Assembly (NCBI RefSeq): GCF_009650765.1 | Contig: NZ_CP045740.1 | Span: 4,812,001 to 4,876,000, forward strand | DNA: 64,000 nt | Direction of reading: 5' to 3' | Origin: Streptomyces sp. SUK 48 | Lineage (GTDB): Bacteria; Actinomycetota; Actinomycetes; Streptomycetales; Streptomycetaceae | Shown: piece by piece, positions 18,081 to 26,894 of the stretch | Layout: every line of letters starts with the position of its first letter | How positions within the stretch are numbered: position 1 is the stretch's first letter | Made by a program: the position numbers and the translations under genes | Notes under the pieces: model-generated | Database searches by the model: none | Seen by the model: the letters and a program-made list of their open reading frames with translations, nothing else | What the model was told of the DNA's origin: nothing

Positions 18081-18341
18081 ATGGGTATGAAGGACCAGCA
18101 GCGCCAGGACCAGGGCCAGCGGCAGGACCAGGGCCAGTGGCAGCAGAAGGGCAAGGGCAAGATGGACCAGGCGCGTGAGCGCGCCGGCCAGCCCGGCCAG
18201 CCCCAGCGCGGCGAGCGCCCCCAGCCCGGCCAGCCCCAGCGCGGCGAGCGCCCCCAGCAGGGCCAGCAGCCCAACCGCGGTCGTCAGGACATCGACGACA
18301 CGGAGATGCAGGACCGGATGGACCACGACTACGACGCGTAG
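18081..18341 (+). CDS. Small Gln/Pro/Arg-rich repeat protein, disordered
   Basis: An 86-residue hydrophilic protein starting MGMKDQQRQDQGQRQDQGQW. The first third is Gln/Asp/Lys-rich. The middle contains QPGQPQRGERP twice in tandem with degenerate further copies, and the end is acidic (DIDDTEMQDRMDHDYDA). There is no membrane span, signal peptide or cysteine, and it is probably unstructured. AGGAG lies nine bases before ATG, and a terminator follows at once, so it looks like a real single-gene unit. Small proteins of this kind are common in Streptomyces; I do not recognise a function. The repeat makes length variation between strains likely. Confidence 0.7.
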   Translation: MGMKDQQRQDQGQRQDQGQWQQKGKGKMDQARERAGQPGQPQRGERPQPGQPQRGERPQQGQQPNRGRQDIDDTEMQDRMDHDYDA

Positions 18342-18347
18342 TTGATG

Positions 18348-18382
18348 CGTGGGGCGCCCTTCTTGACGGAGGGCGCCCCACG
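18348..18382. terminator. Bidirectional terminator hairpin
   Basis: A perfect 13-bp stem CGTGGGGCGCCCT/AGGGCGCCCCACG (18348-18360 with 18370-18382) has a nine-base loop. On the plus strand TTGTTT follows. It lies between the small protein gene and the convergent tricorn gene. Confidence 0.85.
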
Positions 18383-18387
18383 TTGTT

Positions 18388-21300
18388 TCAGGAAGCCGGC
18401 CTCGGTGGCAGCTCGGGGCGGGAGCGGTCGGGGGCGTCCGAGTAGTCCGGGGGGACGGCGGCGGGGTGGGATTCGAGGAGTTTCAGGGCCAGCTGGATCG
18501 CGTCGTCCATCTGGGCGTGGCGGCCCTCGGCCCAGTCCAGTGGGGTGCGCAGGATCTCCAGGTCCGGGGCGACGCCGTGGTTCTCGATGGACCAGCCGTA
18601 GGCGTCGAACCAGGCGGCGTTCATGGGCACGGTGATGACGGTGCCGTCGCCGAGGCGGTGGCGGCCGGTCATGCCGACGACTCCGCCCCAGGTGCGCTGC
18701 CCCACCACCGGTCCGAGGCCGAGGAGTCTGAACGCGGCCGTGATCATGTCGCCGTCGGAGGAGGTCGCCTCGTCGGCCAGCGCCACCACCGGGCCCCTGG
18801 GCGCGTTCGAGGTGTACGACACCGGCTGGGCGTCGCGCGTCAGGTCCCAGCCCAGGATGGTCCGGGTCAGCTTCTCGATGACCAGCTCGCTGATGTGGCC
18901 GCCCGCGTTGCCGCGCACGTCCACGATGAGCGCGGGCCGGGAGACCTCCAGGCGCAGATCGCGGTTGAACTGGGCCCAGCCCGAGCCGCCCATGTCGGGG
19001 ATGTGCAGATAGCCGCAGGCGCCGCCGCTCAGCTCCCGCACCACGTCCCGGCGTTTGGCCACCCAGTCCTGGTAGCGCAGCGGCCGGTCGTCGACCAGCG
19101 GGACGACGGCGACCCGGCGGGGCGGTCCGGTGCCCTCGGCGGGGGTGAAGGTCAGCTCCACCGTCGTACCGCCCGCGCCGGCCAGCAGCGGGAAGGGGCC
19201 CTTGACGGGGTCGACCGGGCGGCCGTCGACATGGGTGAGGACCGCGCCCTCGCGGATGCCGGTGCCGGCCAGCGGTGAACGGGCCTTGGAGTCCGAGGAG
19301 TCGCCGGGCAGGATCCGCCGCAGGGTCCAGCCGCCCTCCCGGTGCACCAGGTTGGCGCCGAGCAGACCCTGCCAGCGCTGGTAGTGCGGCGGGCCCTCGT
19401 TGCGGCGGGCGGCGGTGACGTAGGCGTGGGAGGTGCCGAGTTCGCCGAGGACCTCGCGCAGCAGATCCGCGAACTCGTCGGGGGAGGCGACCCGTTCGAC
19501 GAGCGGACGGTACTGGTCGAGCACCGTGTCCCAGTCGATACCGCTCATGCCCGGGTCCCAGAAGTAGGCGCGGATGATCCGGCCCGCCTCGTCGTACGCC
19601 TGGCGCCACTCGGCGGGCGGGTCCACCTCGTGCAGGATGCGGCGCAGGTCGATCCAGACCGTGCTGTCGGCGTCGCCCATCTCGGTGGAGGGCACCGCGC
19701 GCAGCTCGCCCTCGTCCACCACGACCAGCCGGGTGCCGTCGCCGCTCACCGCGAACCAGTCGAGATGGCCGACGAGTTCGGACTTTTTCGCCTTGGTGAT
19801 GTTGAAGTACTCCAGCGTGGGGCGGCCGCTGGTGTCGGCCGGGTTGGCGAAGGTCTCGCCGAGCGCGCCGGAGATCGGCCAGCGCAGCCAGACCAGGCCG
19901 CCGCCCGCGACCGGGTACAGCGAGGAGTACTTGGAGGCGATCACCGGGAACGGGGTGACCCGGCTGGCCAGGCCCTCCACCTCGACCATCACCGTGCCCG
20001 CCTCCCCGGTCCCCTCGTCCTCCAGCGGGTCGAGCCCGCCCGCCGCCGGGCGCCCCTCGGGTTGAGGGCGAACGGCGAGGGGGTCGCCGAAGACAGCGGG
20101 ACCAGGTAGGGGCGGCTGCCGAGCGGGAAGGACAGATCGCCGGTGTGGACGTCGTACACCGGGTCGAAGCCGCGCCAGGACAGGAAGGCGAGGTAGCGGC
20201 CGTCGCGGGTGAAGACGGGGGTCTCGTCCTCGAAGCGGCCGTCGGTGACGTCCACGATCAGCCGGTCCTTGATGCGGGCCAGCTTGATCTGGCGCAGGGA
20301 GCGGCCGATGCCGGGATGGGACCAGGTGAGCCAGCCGCCGTCGGGGGAGAAGGCGAGGTCGCGCACGGGGCCGTTGACGGAGCGGATCAGCTCGGTGACC
20401 GCGCCCTCCTCGGTCTCCGCGCCGACCCCCGTGCCGGGCGACTCGGGGTCCCCGGCGCCGGGCTCCTCGGGCACGTCGATCAGCAACAGCCGGCCGTCGT
20501 GCGAGGCGACGGCCAGGCGCTCGCCGTCCGGGTCGGAGATCATCTCCAGGACCCGGCCGAGGGCGCCCCGGGCGAGCCGGCGGGGCGGGCGGTCGCCGGT
20601 GGCGCGGGGCAGCTGGGCGATCTCCACCGCGTCCTCGCCCCCGGCGTCGGTCACATAGGCCACCTGCCCCATGGAGCCCAGCATCTCCGGCAGCCGGACC
20701 CGGACCCCGGGGGTGTCCGCGATCGTGCGGGCGGGGCCGTCGCGGTGGGTGAGCCAGTACAGGCTGCCGCGCACCACGACCGCGCTGGCCCGCCCGGTCT
20801 CGTCCACGGAGATGCCGTCGACGTTCTGCGCGGCCGGCACCTGGTAGCGGCGCCGGCCCGCGGCGGGCCCGGCGAGGCGGATGTCGAGCCTGCGCGGGAC
20901 GCCGCGCGGGGAGAAGTCGTCGACGAGCCACAGGTCGCCCGCGCACTGGTAGACCACCCGGGTGCCGTCGCTGGACGCGTGCCGGGCGTAGAAGGCGTCG
21001 TGGTCGGTGTGGCGGCGCAGGTCGGTGCCGTCGTAGGCGCAGGAGTAGAGGTTGCCGACACCCTCGTGGTCGGAGAGGAAGGCGATCCGCCCGGCGACGT
21101 ACATGGGGCTGGCGAGATGGCCGTCGATATCGGGCAGCAGGCGCTCGCCGTGCAGCCACAGCCGGCCCATGGCGCCGCCCCGGTAGCGCTTCCAGGAGGC
21201 CGGTTCGTGCGGCGGGGTGCCGGTGAGCAGCAGTGTCCTGCGCTCGCCGTCGAGGTCGGCGACCTGGATCTCGGTGACCGGGCCCCACGGCAGCCGGCCG

Positions 21301-21683
21301 CCCGGGTCGCCGTCGGGGGTCACCTTGTAGGCCCAGGTGAAGTACGAGAACGGCTGCCCGTGCGAGGCGACCGCCAGGATGTCGCCGTCCGGGGACCAGC
21401 CGCACACCTGGGTGTCGGCGCTGCCCCAGTACGTCAGCTGGCGCGCGGGTCCGCCGGTGACGTCCACCAGCTGGATCTCGGGGACCAGACTGCGCCAGTT
21501 CGTGTACGCGATCCGGCTGCCGTCGGGGGAGAAGCGCGGGTGCCCGGTCTTGGTGCGGTCCGCCGTGAGCCGCCAGGCGCGGCCGGGGGAGTCGAGGGGG
21601 GCCAGCCACAGATCGTCCTCGGACACGAAGCACAACAGATCGCCGCTGAGGTGGGGGAAGCGCAGATAGCTCACCCTTCCCAT
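18388..21683 (-). pseudogene. Tricorn protease homologue, frameshifted
   Basis: Large cytoplasmic serine peptidase that in the family degrades oligopeptides released by the proteasome or other proteases; about 1098 residues when restored. The N-terminal part (MGRVSYLRFPHLSGDLLCFV onward) holds the beta-propeller repeats with PDG motifs (FSPDGSRIAY, WSPDGDILAV). The C-terminal half has a PDZ-like region and the tail-specific-protease core with all expected catalytic residues: GTSHAYV (Ser-His), ATSSDGDMIT (nucleophile Ser-Asp) and SIENHGVAPD (Glu). The two halves are in different frames. One C is missing from the CCC run at 20058-20061; restoring it gives ALNPEGRPAAGG. ATG 21683 is chosen over an upstream TTG. 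It is divergent from the TetR-MMPL unit. Confidence 0.85.
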
Positions 21684-21759
21684 GCTTTTCCGCCCGCTGG
21701 GGGCGGGCAACTTATGTGCCCTTCTTATCCGTTCCTCACGTTCGTGACGGAGCCCACGT

Positions 21760-21824
21760 ACGAAACGGTTTCGTTTCGCTCCAGGGTGGGGGTATCTTCA
21801 TGGACGTACGAAGATGGACGTACG
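21760..21824. promoter_or_regulatory. Operator-like repeats upstream of TetR gene
   Basis: ACGAAAC-G-GTTTCGT at 21760-21774 is a perfect 7+1+7 palindrome, and TGGACGTACG is directly repeated at 21801-21810 and 21815-21824. Both lie in the 212-bp gap between tricorn and the divergent TetR gene. They are plausible sites for TetR autoregulation. Confidence 0.5.
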
Positions 21825-21895
21825 CAAGGAAGTTCCGGAAAGAAGTCCTGGAAACTGGGCCCGGAGACAAGTCCCGGTGCGGAAGGGTGAGCGAC

Positions 21896-22489
21896 ATGAC
21901 CGAGGCCGTCGCGGCTGCACGTCGCAGTCGCATCACCCCCGAGCGCGAGGCCGAGCTGTACGAGGCCGTGCTCGACCTGCTCCGGGAGGTCGGCTACGAC
22001 GCCCTGACCATGGACGCCGTCGCCGCCCGCACCCGGTCCAGCAAGGCCACGCTCTACCGCCAGTGGGGCGGCAAGGCCGAACTGGTGGTCAAGGCGCTGC
22101 GGCACAACAAGCGCGGCCACATCGGCGACATCGACACCGGGTCCCTCCGGGGCGACCTGCACGCCCTCGTGGCGATGGAGGACGACTGCACCATGGCGCA
22201 GAACTCCGCCCTGATGCGGGGGATCGCCATGGCGATGCACCACAACGAGGATCTGCGCGAGACGTTCCGGGCGCAGATCGTCGACGCGGAGATCGTCACC
22301 GGCCGGCAGATGCTCCAGCGGGCCGTGGACCGGGGCGAGGTCCGCCCGGACTGCCCGGCGATCGACTTCATGGTGCACATGATGGTCGGCGGCTTCGCCA
22401 CCAGGACCCTCCTGGAGGACCAGCCGCCCACCCAGGACTTCCTCACCTCGTACATCGACGCCGTGGTCCTCCCCGCCCTCGGCGCCTGA
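21896..22489 (+). CDS. TetR family transcriptional regulator
   Basis: A 197-residue repressor-type protein. The TetR helix-turn-helix spans about residues 15-60 (ELYEAVLDLLREVGYDALTM, DAVAARTRSSKATLYRQWGG). It is followed by a TetR_C-like ligand domain with MAMHHNEDLRETFR and the dimer region near FMVHMMVGGFATR. ATG 21896 has GGAAGGG eight bases upstream; the longer frame from 21716 runs through the promoter and is unlikely. The MMPL transporter starts 112 bp downstream on the same strand, so the regulator very probably controls that exporter and itself. Confidence 0.88.
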   Translation: MTEAVAAARRSRITPEREAELYEAVLDLLREVGYDALTMDAVAARTRSSKATLYRQWGGKAELVVKALRHNKRGHIGDIDTGSLRGDLHALVAMEDDCTMAQNSALMRGIAMAMHHNEDLRETFRAQIVDAEIVTGRQMLQRAVDRGEVRPDCPAIDFMVHMMVGGFATRTLLEDQPPTQDFLTSYIDAVVLPALGA

Positions 22490-22601
22490 CCCTCCTCGCA
22501 CACCTCCCCATCAAGCCCACCATCTGACGTCACCGCTCACGTCGTCGGGCTGATCACCCCTGCCCTGATGAACCCCACGACCTGACCGGGAGTACGCCTC
22601 C

Positions 22602-24812
22602 GTGGCCACATTCCTGTACCGAATCGGCCGGCTCGCCTTTAGGCGACGCCACTTCGTCGCCCTGATATGGGTCGCGCTGCTCACCCTCGCCGGGGTGGGC
22701 GCCGCCTCCGCGCCGCCCGCCGGCAACTCCTCCTTCTCGATCCCCGGTACCGAGGCCCAGAAGGCGTTCGACCTGCTGGAACAGCGCTTCCCCGGGATGA
22801 GCGCCGACGGCGCCACCGCGCGGGTCGTCTTCAAGGCGCCGGCCGGCGAGAAGATGACCGACAAGCTCAACAAGGCCGCCGTCGGCAAGACGGTGCGCGA
22901 GCTGGGCCACGGCTCCGAGGTCGCCTCGGTCGCCGACCCGTACACCGGGCACGCCGTCAGCCGGGACGGCTCCATCGCCTACGCCTCGGTGAAGTACAAG
23001 GTCTCCGGCATGGAGCTGAAGGACTCCTCGCGCGACGCGCTGAAGGAGGCCGCGCAGCAGGCACGGGACTCCGGGCTGACCGTCGAGATCGGCGGCGACG
23101 CGCTCACCGCGATGCCCGAGGAGGGCGCCGGCGAGCTGATCGGCATCGGCATCGCCGCCGTCGTCCTCGTCATCACCTTCGGCTCCCTGCTCGCGGCCGG
23201 ACTGCCGCTGCTGACCGCGCTCATCGGCGTGGGCATCGGCGTCTCCTCCATCACCGCGCTGGCCTCCGCCCTCGACCTGGGCTCCACCACCTCCACCCTG
23301 GCGATGATGATCGGCCTCGCGGTCGGCATCGACTACGCCCTGTTCATCGTCTCCCGCTACCGCGCCGAACTCGCCGAGGGCCGTGAACGCGAGGAGGCGG
23401 CGGGCCGCGCCGTCGGTACGGCGGGCTCCGCGGTGGTGTTCGCCGGTCTGACCGTCGTCATCGCGCTGGTCGGCCTCTCCGTCGTCAACATCCCGATGCT
23501 GACCAAGATGGGCATCGCGGCGGCGGGCACGGTCGCCATCGCCGTCCTGATCGCGCTCACGATGATCCCCGCGCTGCTCGGCTACGCCGGCCGCAGGGTC
23601 AAGCCGGCCGGCGAGAAGAGCAAGCTGCTCGGCGGCGGGCGCCAGGCGAAGAAGCCGGGCCGCCCCAACATGGGCACCCGCTGGGCGAGTTTCGTCGTAC
23701 GGCGCCCCGTCGCGGTCCTCCTCCTCGGCGTGATCGGCCTCGGCGCCGCGGCCGTCCCGGTCTCCTCCCTCGAACTGGGCCTGCCCGACGACGGCTCCCA
23801 GCCCACCTCCACCACCCAGCGCCGCGCCTACGACCTGCTGTCCGAGGGCTTCGGCGCCGGCTTCAACGGCCCCCTGATGGTCGTCGTGGACGCCAAGGGC
23901 AGCGCCCACCCCAAGACGGCCTTCAGCGAGGTCGGCAAGGAGATCAAGGGCTTCAAGGACGTCGTCGCGGTCACCCCGGCCGCGCCCAACAAGGCGGGCG
24001 ACACGGCGATCATCACGGTCGTCCCGAAGTCCAAGCCGTCCTCGAAGTCCACCGAGGACCTGGTGCACGCGATCCGCGACAAGGGCGCGGACATCACCGC
24101 GAAGACGGACGCCAAGCTGCTGGTGACCGGCTCGACGGCGATGAACATCGACGTCTCCCAGCGTCTGAACGACGCGCTCCTGCCCTACCTCGCCCTGGTC
24201 GTGGGCCTGGCCTTCCTCCTGCTGATCGTGGTCTTCCGCTCGGTCCTCGTCCCGCTGAAGGCGGCCCTCGGCTTCCTGCTCAGCGTGCTCGCGGCGCTCG
24301 GCGCGGTCGTCGCGGTCTTCCAGTGGGGCTGGCTGTCCGGCCTGATGAACGTCCAGCAGACCGGCCCGGTCATGTCGATGATGCCGATCTTCATGGTGGG
24401 CGTGGTGTTCGGGCTCGCGATGGACTACGAGGTCTTCCTCGTCACCCGGATGCGGGAGGCGTACGTCCACGGCGAGAAGCCGACCCAGGCCGTGGTGACC
24501 GGGTTCCGGCACGGCGCCCGCGTCGTGACCGCCGCCGCCGTCATCATGATCGCCGTCTTCTCCGGCTTCATCGGCTCCAGCGAGTCCATGGTCAAGATGA
24601 TCGGCTTCGGCCTCGCCATCGCCGTCTTCTTCGACGCGTTCATCGTCCGCATGGCGATCGTCCCGGCCGTCCTCGCCCTGCTGGGCAAGCGCGCCTGGTG
24701 GCTGCCGAAGTGGCTGGACCGCATTTTGCCCAACGTGGACGTCGAGGGCGAGGGCCTGCGCGCCCTGGCCGCCGACGGCAAGGAGGGCGAGCGGGAGCTG
24801 GTACGCGCCTGA
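22602..24812 (+). CDS. MMPL/RND family transporter
   Basis: A 736-residue inner-membrane exporter of the MMPL branch of RND proteins. It has the duplicated plan of one N-terminal span, an extracytoplasmic domain (about 40-165) and a block of spans, then the same again. The duplicated motifs GLAVGIDYALFIVSRYRAEL and GLAMDYEVFLVTRMREAY carry the conserved Asp-Tyr of the proton path. Known relatives export lipids, siderophores or drugs using the proton gradient. It starts GTG 22602 and follows a TetR gene. The substrate cannot be predicted; a role in lipid export or efflux of the TetR ligand is most likely. Confidence 0.9.
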   Translation: MATFLYRIGRLAFRRRHFVALIWVALLTLAGVGAASAPPAGNSSFSIPGTEAQKAFDLLEQRFPGMSADGATARVVFKAPAGEKMTDKLNKAAVGKTVRELGHGSEVASVADPYTGHAVSRDGSIAYASVKYKVSGMELKDSSRDALKEAAQQARDSGLTVEIGGDALTAMPEEGAGELIGIGIAAVVLVITFGSLLAAGLPLLTALIGVGIGVSSITALASALDLGSTTSTLAMMIGLAVGIDYALFIVSRYRAELAEGREREEAAGRAVGTAGSAVVFAGLTVVIALVGLSVVNIPMLTKMGIAAAGTVAIAVLIALTMIPALLGYAGRRVKPAGEKSKLLGGGRQAKKPGRPNMGTRWASFVVRRPVAVLLLGVIGLGAAAVPVSSLELGLPDDGSQPTSTTQRRAYDLLSEGFGAGFNGPLMVVVDAKGSAHPKTAFSEVGKEIKGFKDVVAVTPAAPNKAGDTAIITVVPKSKPSSKSTEDLVHAIRDKGADITAKTDAKLLVTGSTAMNIDVSQRLNDALLPYLALVVGLAFLLLIVVFRSVLVPLKAALGFLLSVLAALGAVVAVFQWGWLSGLMNVQQTGPVMSMMPIFMVGVVFGLAMDYEVFLVTRMREAYVHGEKPTQAVVTGFRHGARVVTAAAVIMIAVFSGFIGSSESMVKMIGFGLAIAVFFDAFIVRMAIVPAVLALLGKRAWWLPKWLDRILPNVDVEGEGLRALAADGKEGERELVRA

Positions 24813-24836
24813 CGTACGGCTGCCGCCGGTGAACGG

Positions 24837-24878
24837 CCGGTGAGGGTGCCCGTGGGGACGGGGCTGCACCCTCACCGG
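24837..24878. terminator. Terminator-like hairpin after MMPL gene
   Basis: CCGGTGAGGGTGC (24837-24849) pairs perfectly with GCACCCTCACCGG (24866-24878) over a 16-base loop, 24 bases after the MMPL stop and before the convergent lipoprotein gene. Confidence 0.7.
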
Positions 24879-24962
24879 CTTCTCGCCGTCCCGGGTTCGC
24901 GCCGTCCTGGGTTCGCGCGGGCGCACGCGGGAGCCCGGCCTGGAGGAGGCGCCCGGACCGGG

Positions 24963-25439
24963 CTAGGAGCCGACCTTGTTGATCCGCCAGGCGACCATGC
25001 CCGCCGCGCCGGGCTCGCCCCGCACATCGACCTTGAGCGCGCTTTCGGCCGTCAAACGCCCGAAGACCACGGACCCGTCGCAGGGAACCGCCTTCTTCCC
25101 GCCCGCGCCGGACGGCACCACGACCAGCTCCGCGGCCCCCTTCCCGGCGCACACCACGGCCAGCTCGTAGGCCGCGCCGTGAGCGAGGCCGGGCCGCGTG
25201 TGCACACCGTCCGCGACCCGCTCGACGCCCGACTCGACCATGGACCCGCCCTGATCGGTGACGGCGTCGAGCGCGGACCGCGCCTGATCGGTGAGCTTCT
25301 TCTCGGCCTGGGCGCCGTCGCCGCCACGGTGCGTGGCCGCGGGCACGGGCGCCGGGGCGTCGTTCGAGGTGCAGGCGGTGAGCAGGATCGCCGGTGCCAG
25401 GACACAGGTCAGCAGCCCCAGGGGTCCGCGCCGTCGCAT
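24963..25439 (-). CDS. Secreted lipoprotein of unknown function
   Basis: A 158-residue protein starting MRRRGPLGLLTCVLAPAILL. It has a classic lipoprotein signal: positive n-region, hydrophobic core and the lipobox LTAC at about residue 22, so it is predicted to be anchored to the outer face of the membrane by Cys. The mature part is polar, with two further cysteines (VVCAGKG and VPCDGS) that could form a disulphide. The start is ATG 25439, with GGAGAA upstream. I do not recognise the family. It is divergent from the dehydrogenase-like gene. Confidence 0.7.
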   Translation of the reverse strand: MRRRGPLGLLTCVLAPAILLTACTSNDAPAPVPAATHRGGDGAQAEKKLTDQARSALDAVTDQGGSMVESGVERVADGVHTRPGLAHGAAYELAVVCAGKGAAELVVVPSGAGGKKAVPCDGSVVFGRLTAESALKVDVRGEPGAAGMVAWRINKVGS

Positions 25440-25515
25440 CAGTTCTCCGGTTCCCGCGGCGCCTCCCGTGGTACGGGAAGCTGGAGACGACACGATATGA
25501 CTTCAGGGAGTGTCA

Positions 25516-26424
25516 ATGAGCGACAAGCCGATCGTCGGCGTCCTGGGTACCGGCATCATGGGCGCCGCCATGGCCCGCAATCTGTGCCGGGCGGGACTCG
25601 AGGTGCGCGCCTGGAACCGTACCCGGGAGAAGGCGGAGCCGCTGGCCGCCGACGGAGCCCGGATCACCGACACCCCCGCCGAGGCCGTCGAGGGCGCCGA
25701 TGTCGTCCTGACGATGCTCTACGACGGCGAGACCGTCCTGGAGGTCATGCGGGAGGCCGCGCCCGCCCTGCGCCGCGGGGCCGCCTGGGCGCAGTCCACC
25801 ACCGCCGGGTCCGAGCTGACCGGCGACCTGGCGGCCTTCGCCGACGCGCACGGACTGCTCTTCTACGACGCCCCCGTGCTCGGCACCAAGGAGCCCGCCG
25901 AGGCCGGGAAGCTCACCGTGCTGGCGGCCGGGCCCGAGGAGGGGCGCGCGGCGGTCACGCCGGTGTTCGACGCGGTGGGCGCCAAGACCCTGTGGACCGG
26001 TGCGGACGGTGCCGAGGGCAGCGCCAGCCGGCTGAAGCTGGTCGCCAACAGCTGGGTGCTCGCCGTCACCGCGGCCACCGGCGAGACGCTGGCCCTCGCC
26101 AAGGGCCTCGGCGTCGATCCGCGGCAGTTCTTCGAGCTGATCGGCGGCGGCCCGCTCGACATGGGGTATCTGCGGGCCAAGTCCCAGCTGCTGCTGGAGG
26201 GCGGGCTGACCCCGGCGTCGTTCGCGGTGACCACCGCCGAGAAGGACGCCCGGCTCATCGTGGCCGCGGGCCGGGGCAGCGGCGTACGCCTGGACGTGGC
26301 CGAGGCCGCCGCCGAACGGTTCGCCCGCGCGGCCGCCCAGGGGCACGGCCAGGAGGACATGGCCGCCGCGTACTTCGCCAGCTTCGAGGAGAAGGCGGAG
26401 ACGGCGGAGACGGCGGAGAAGTAA
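25516..26424 (+). CDS. NAD(P)-dependent 3-hydroxyisobutyrate-dehydrogenase-like oxidoreductase
   Basis: A 302-residue beta-hydroxyacid dehydrogenase. The N-terminal Rossmann motif GVLGTGIMGAAMARNL is at residues 7-22, the substrate-binding signature is FYDAPVLGTKEPAEAGKLTV, and the catalytic lysine lies in SRLKLVANSW (about residue 172). ATG 25516 is chosen because GGGAG lies just upstream; GTG 25510 would add two residues. Family members reduce or oxidise 3-hydroxy acids, succinic semialdehyde or glyoxylate, and sequence alone does not choose. The C-terminus ends in a Lys/Ala/Glu repeat encoded by imperfect GGCGGAGAA units that continue past the stop. Confidence 0.85.
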   Translation: MSDKPIVGVLGTGIMGAAMARNLCRAGLEVRAWNRTREKAEPLAADGARITDTPAEAVEGADVVLTMLYDGETVLEVMREAAPALRRGAAWAQSTTAGSELTGDLAAFADAHGLLFYDAPVLGTKEPAEAGKLTVLAAGPEEGRAAVTPVFDAVGAKTLWTGADGAEGSASRLKLVANSWVLAVTAATGETLALAKGLGVDPRQFFELIGGGPLDMGYLRAKSQLLLEGGLTPASFAVTTAEKDARLIVAAGRGSGVRLDVAEAAAERFARAAAQGHGQEDMAAAYFASFEEKAETAETAEK

Positions 26425-26459
26425 GGCGGAGAAGGCGGAGAAGGGCGGGCGGGGCCGAG

Positions 26460-26493
26460 CCCGGCCGCCGAGATGACGTGCGCGGCGGCCGGG
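26460..26493. terminator. Hairpin between dehydrogenase and DUF1876 genes
   Basis: CCCGGCCGCCG (26460-26470) pairs with CGGCGGCCGGG (26483-26493), a perfect 11-bp stem with a 12-base loop. It probably terminates the upstream gene. Confidence 0.65.
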
Positions 26494-26540
26494 AGCACCC
26501 TGGAGACAGCCGGAACGCGCGTTGCCCGGAGGTGGCCGAC

Positions 26541-26846
26541 ATGACGCAGACCATGCAGCAGACGCAGACCATGATGCACACCGCTGTCGGGTGGCATGTC
26601 GAGCTGGAGTTCGAGGAGGACGGTCAGCACACGCGCGCGGCGGCCCTGGTGCGGTTGCCCGACGGCAGCGAGGTCCGGGGGCACGGACACGCCAGCCGCC
26701 ACCACATCGACAACGACCAGCCCAGGGTCGGCGAGGAGATCGCCGGGGCCCGCGCCCTCAATGAGATCGCCATGGAGCTGCTGAACAAGGCACACACGGA
26801 GATCGACGCCGATTCCGGGCGCACCTCGCACCCGATCCACGTCTGA
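26541..26846 (+). CDS. DUF1876 domain-containing protein
   Basis: A 101-residue protein. The DUF1876 core is visible: GWHVELEFEEDGQHTRAAAL, then GHGHASRHHIDNDQPRVGEE and ARALNEIAMELL. The family is widespread in actinobacteria, often in stress-responsive settings, and has no proven biochemical role. The first 15 residues are Met/Gln/Thr-rich (MTQTMQQTQTMMHT), outside the domain. GGAGGTGG precedes ATG 26541, a strong ribosome-binding site. It is monocistronic, with terminator-like hairpins on both sides. Confidence 0.85.
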   Translation: MTQTMQQTQTMMHTAVGWHVELEFEEDGQHTRAAALVRLPDGSEVRGHGHASRHHIDNDQPRVGEEIAGARALNEIAMELLNKAHTEIDADSGRTSHPIHV

Positions 26847-26853
26847 GCCGGCG

Positions 26854-26890
26854 ACCGAGGGCACGCCCCCACGGGGCGCGCGTCCTCGGT
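26854..26890. terminator. Bidirectional terminator hairpin
   Basis: ACCGAGG (26854-26860) pairs with CCTCGGT (26884-26890), and the inner G/C-rich sequence pairs further around CCCCACGGGG. It lies between the convergent DUF1876 and serine hydrolase genes. Confidence 0.7.
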
Positions 26891-26894
26891 GGCT

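Noticed and set aside
22554..24926. 790-residue minus-strand open frame
   Set aside because: Antisense shadow of the MMPL transporter with His/Asp/Arg-rich composition.
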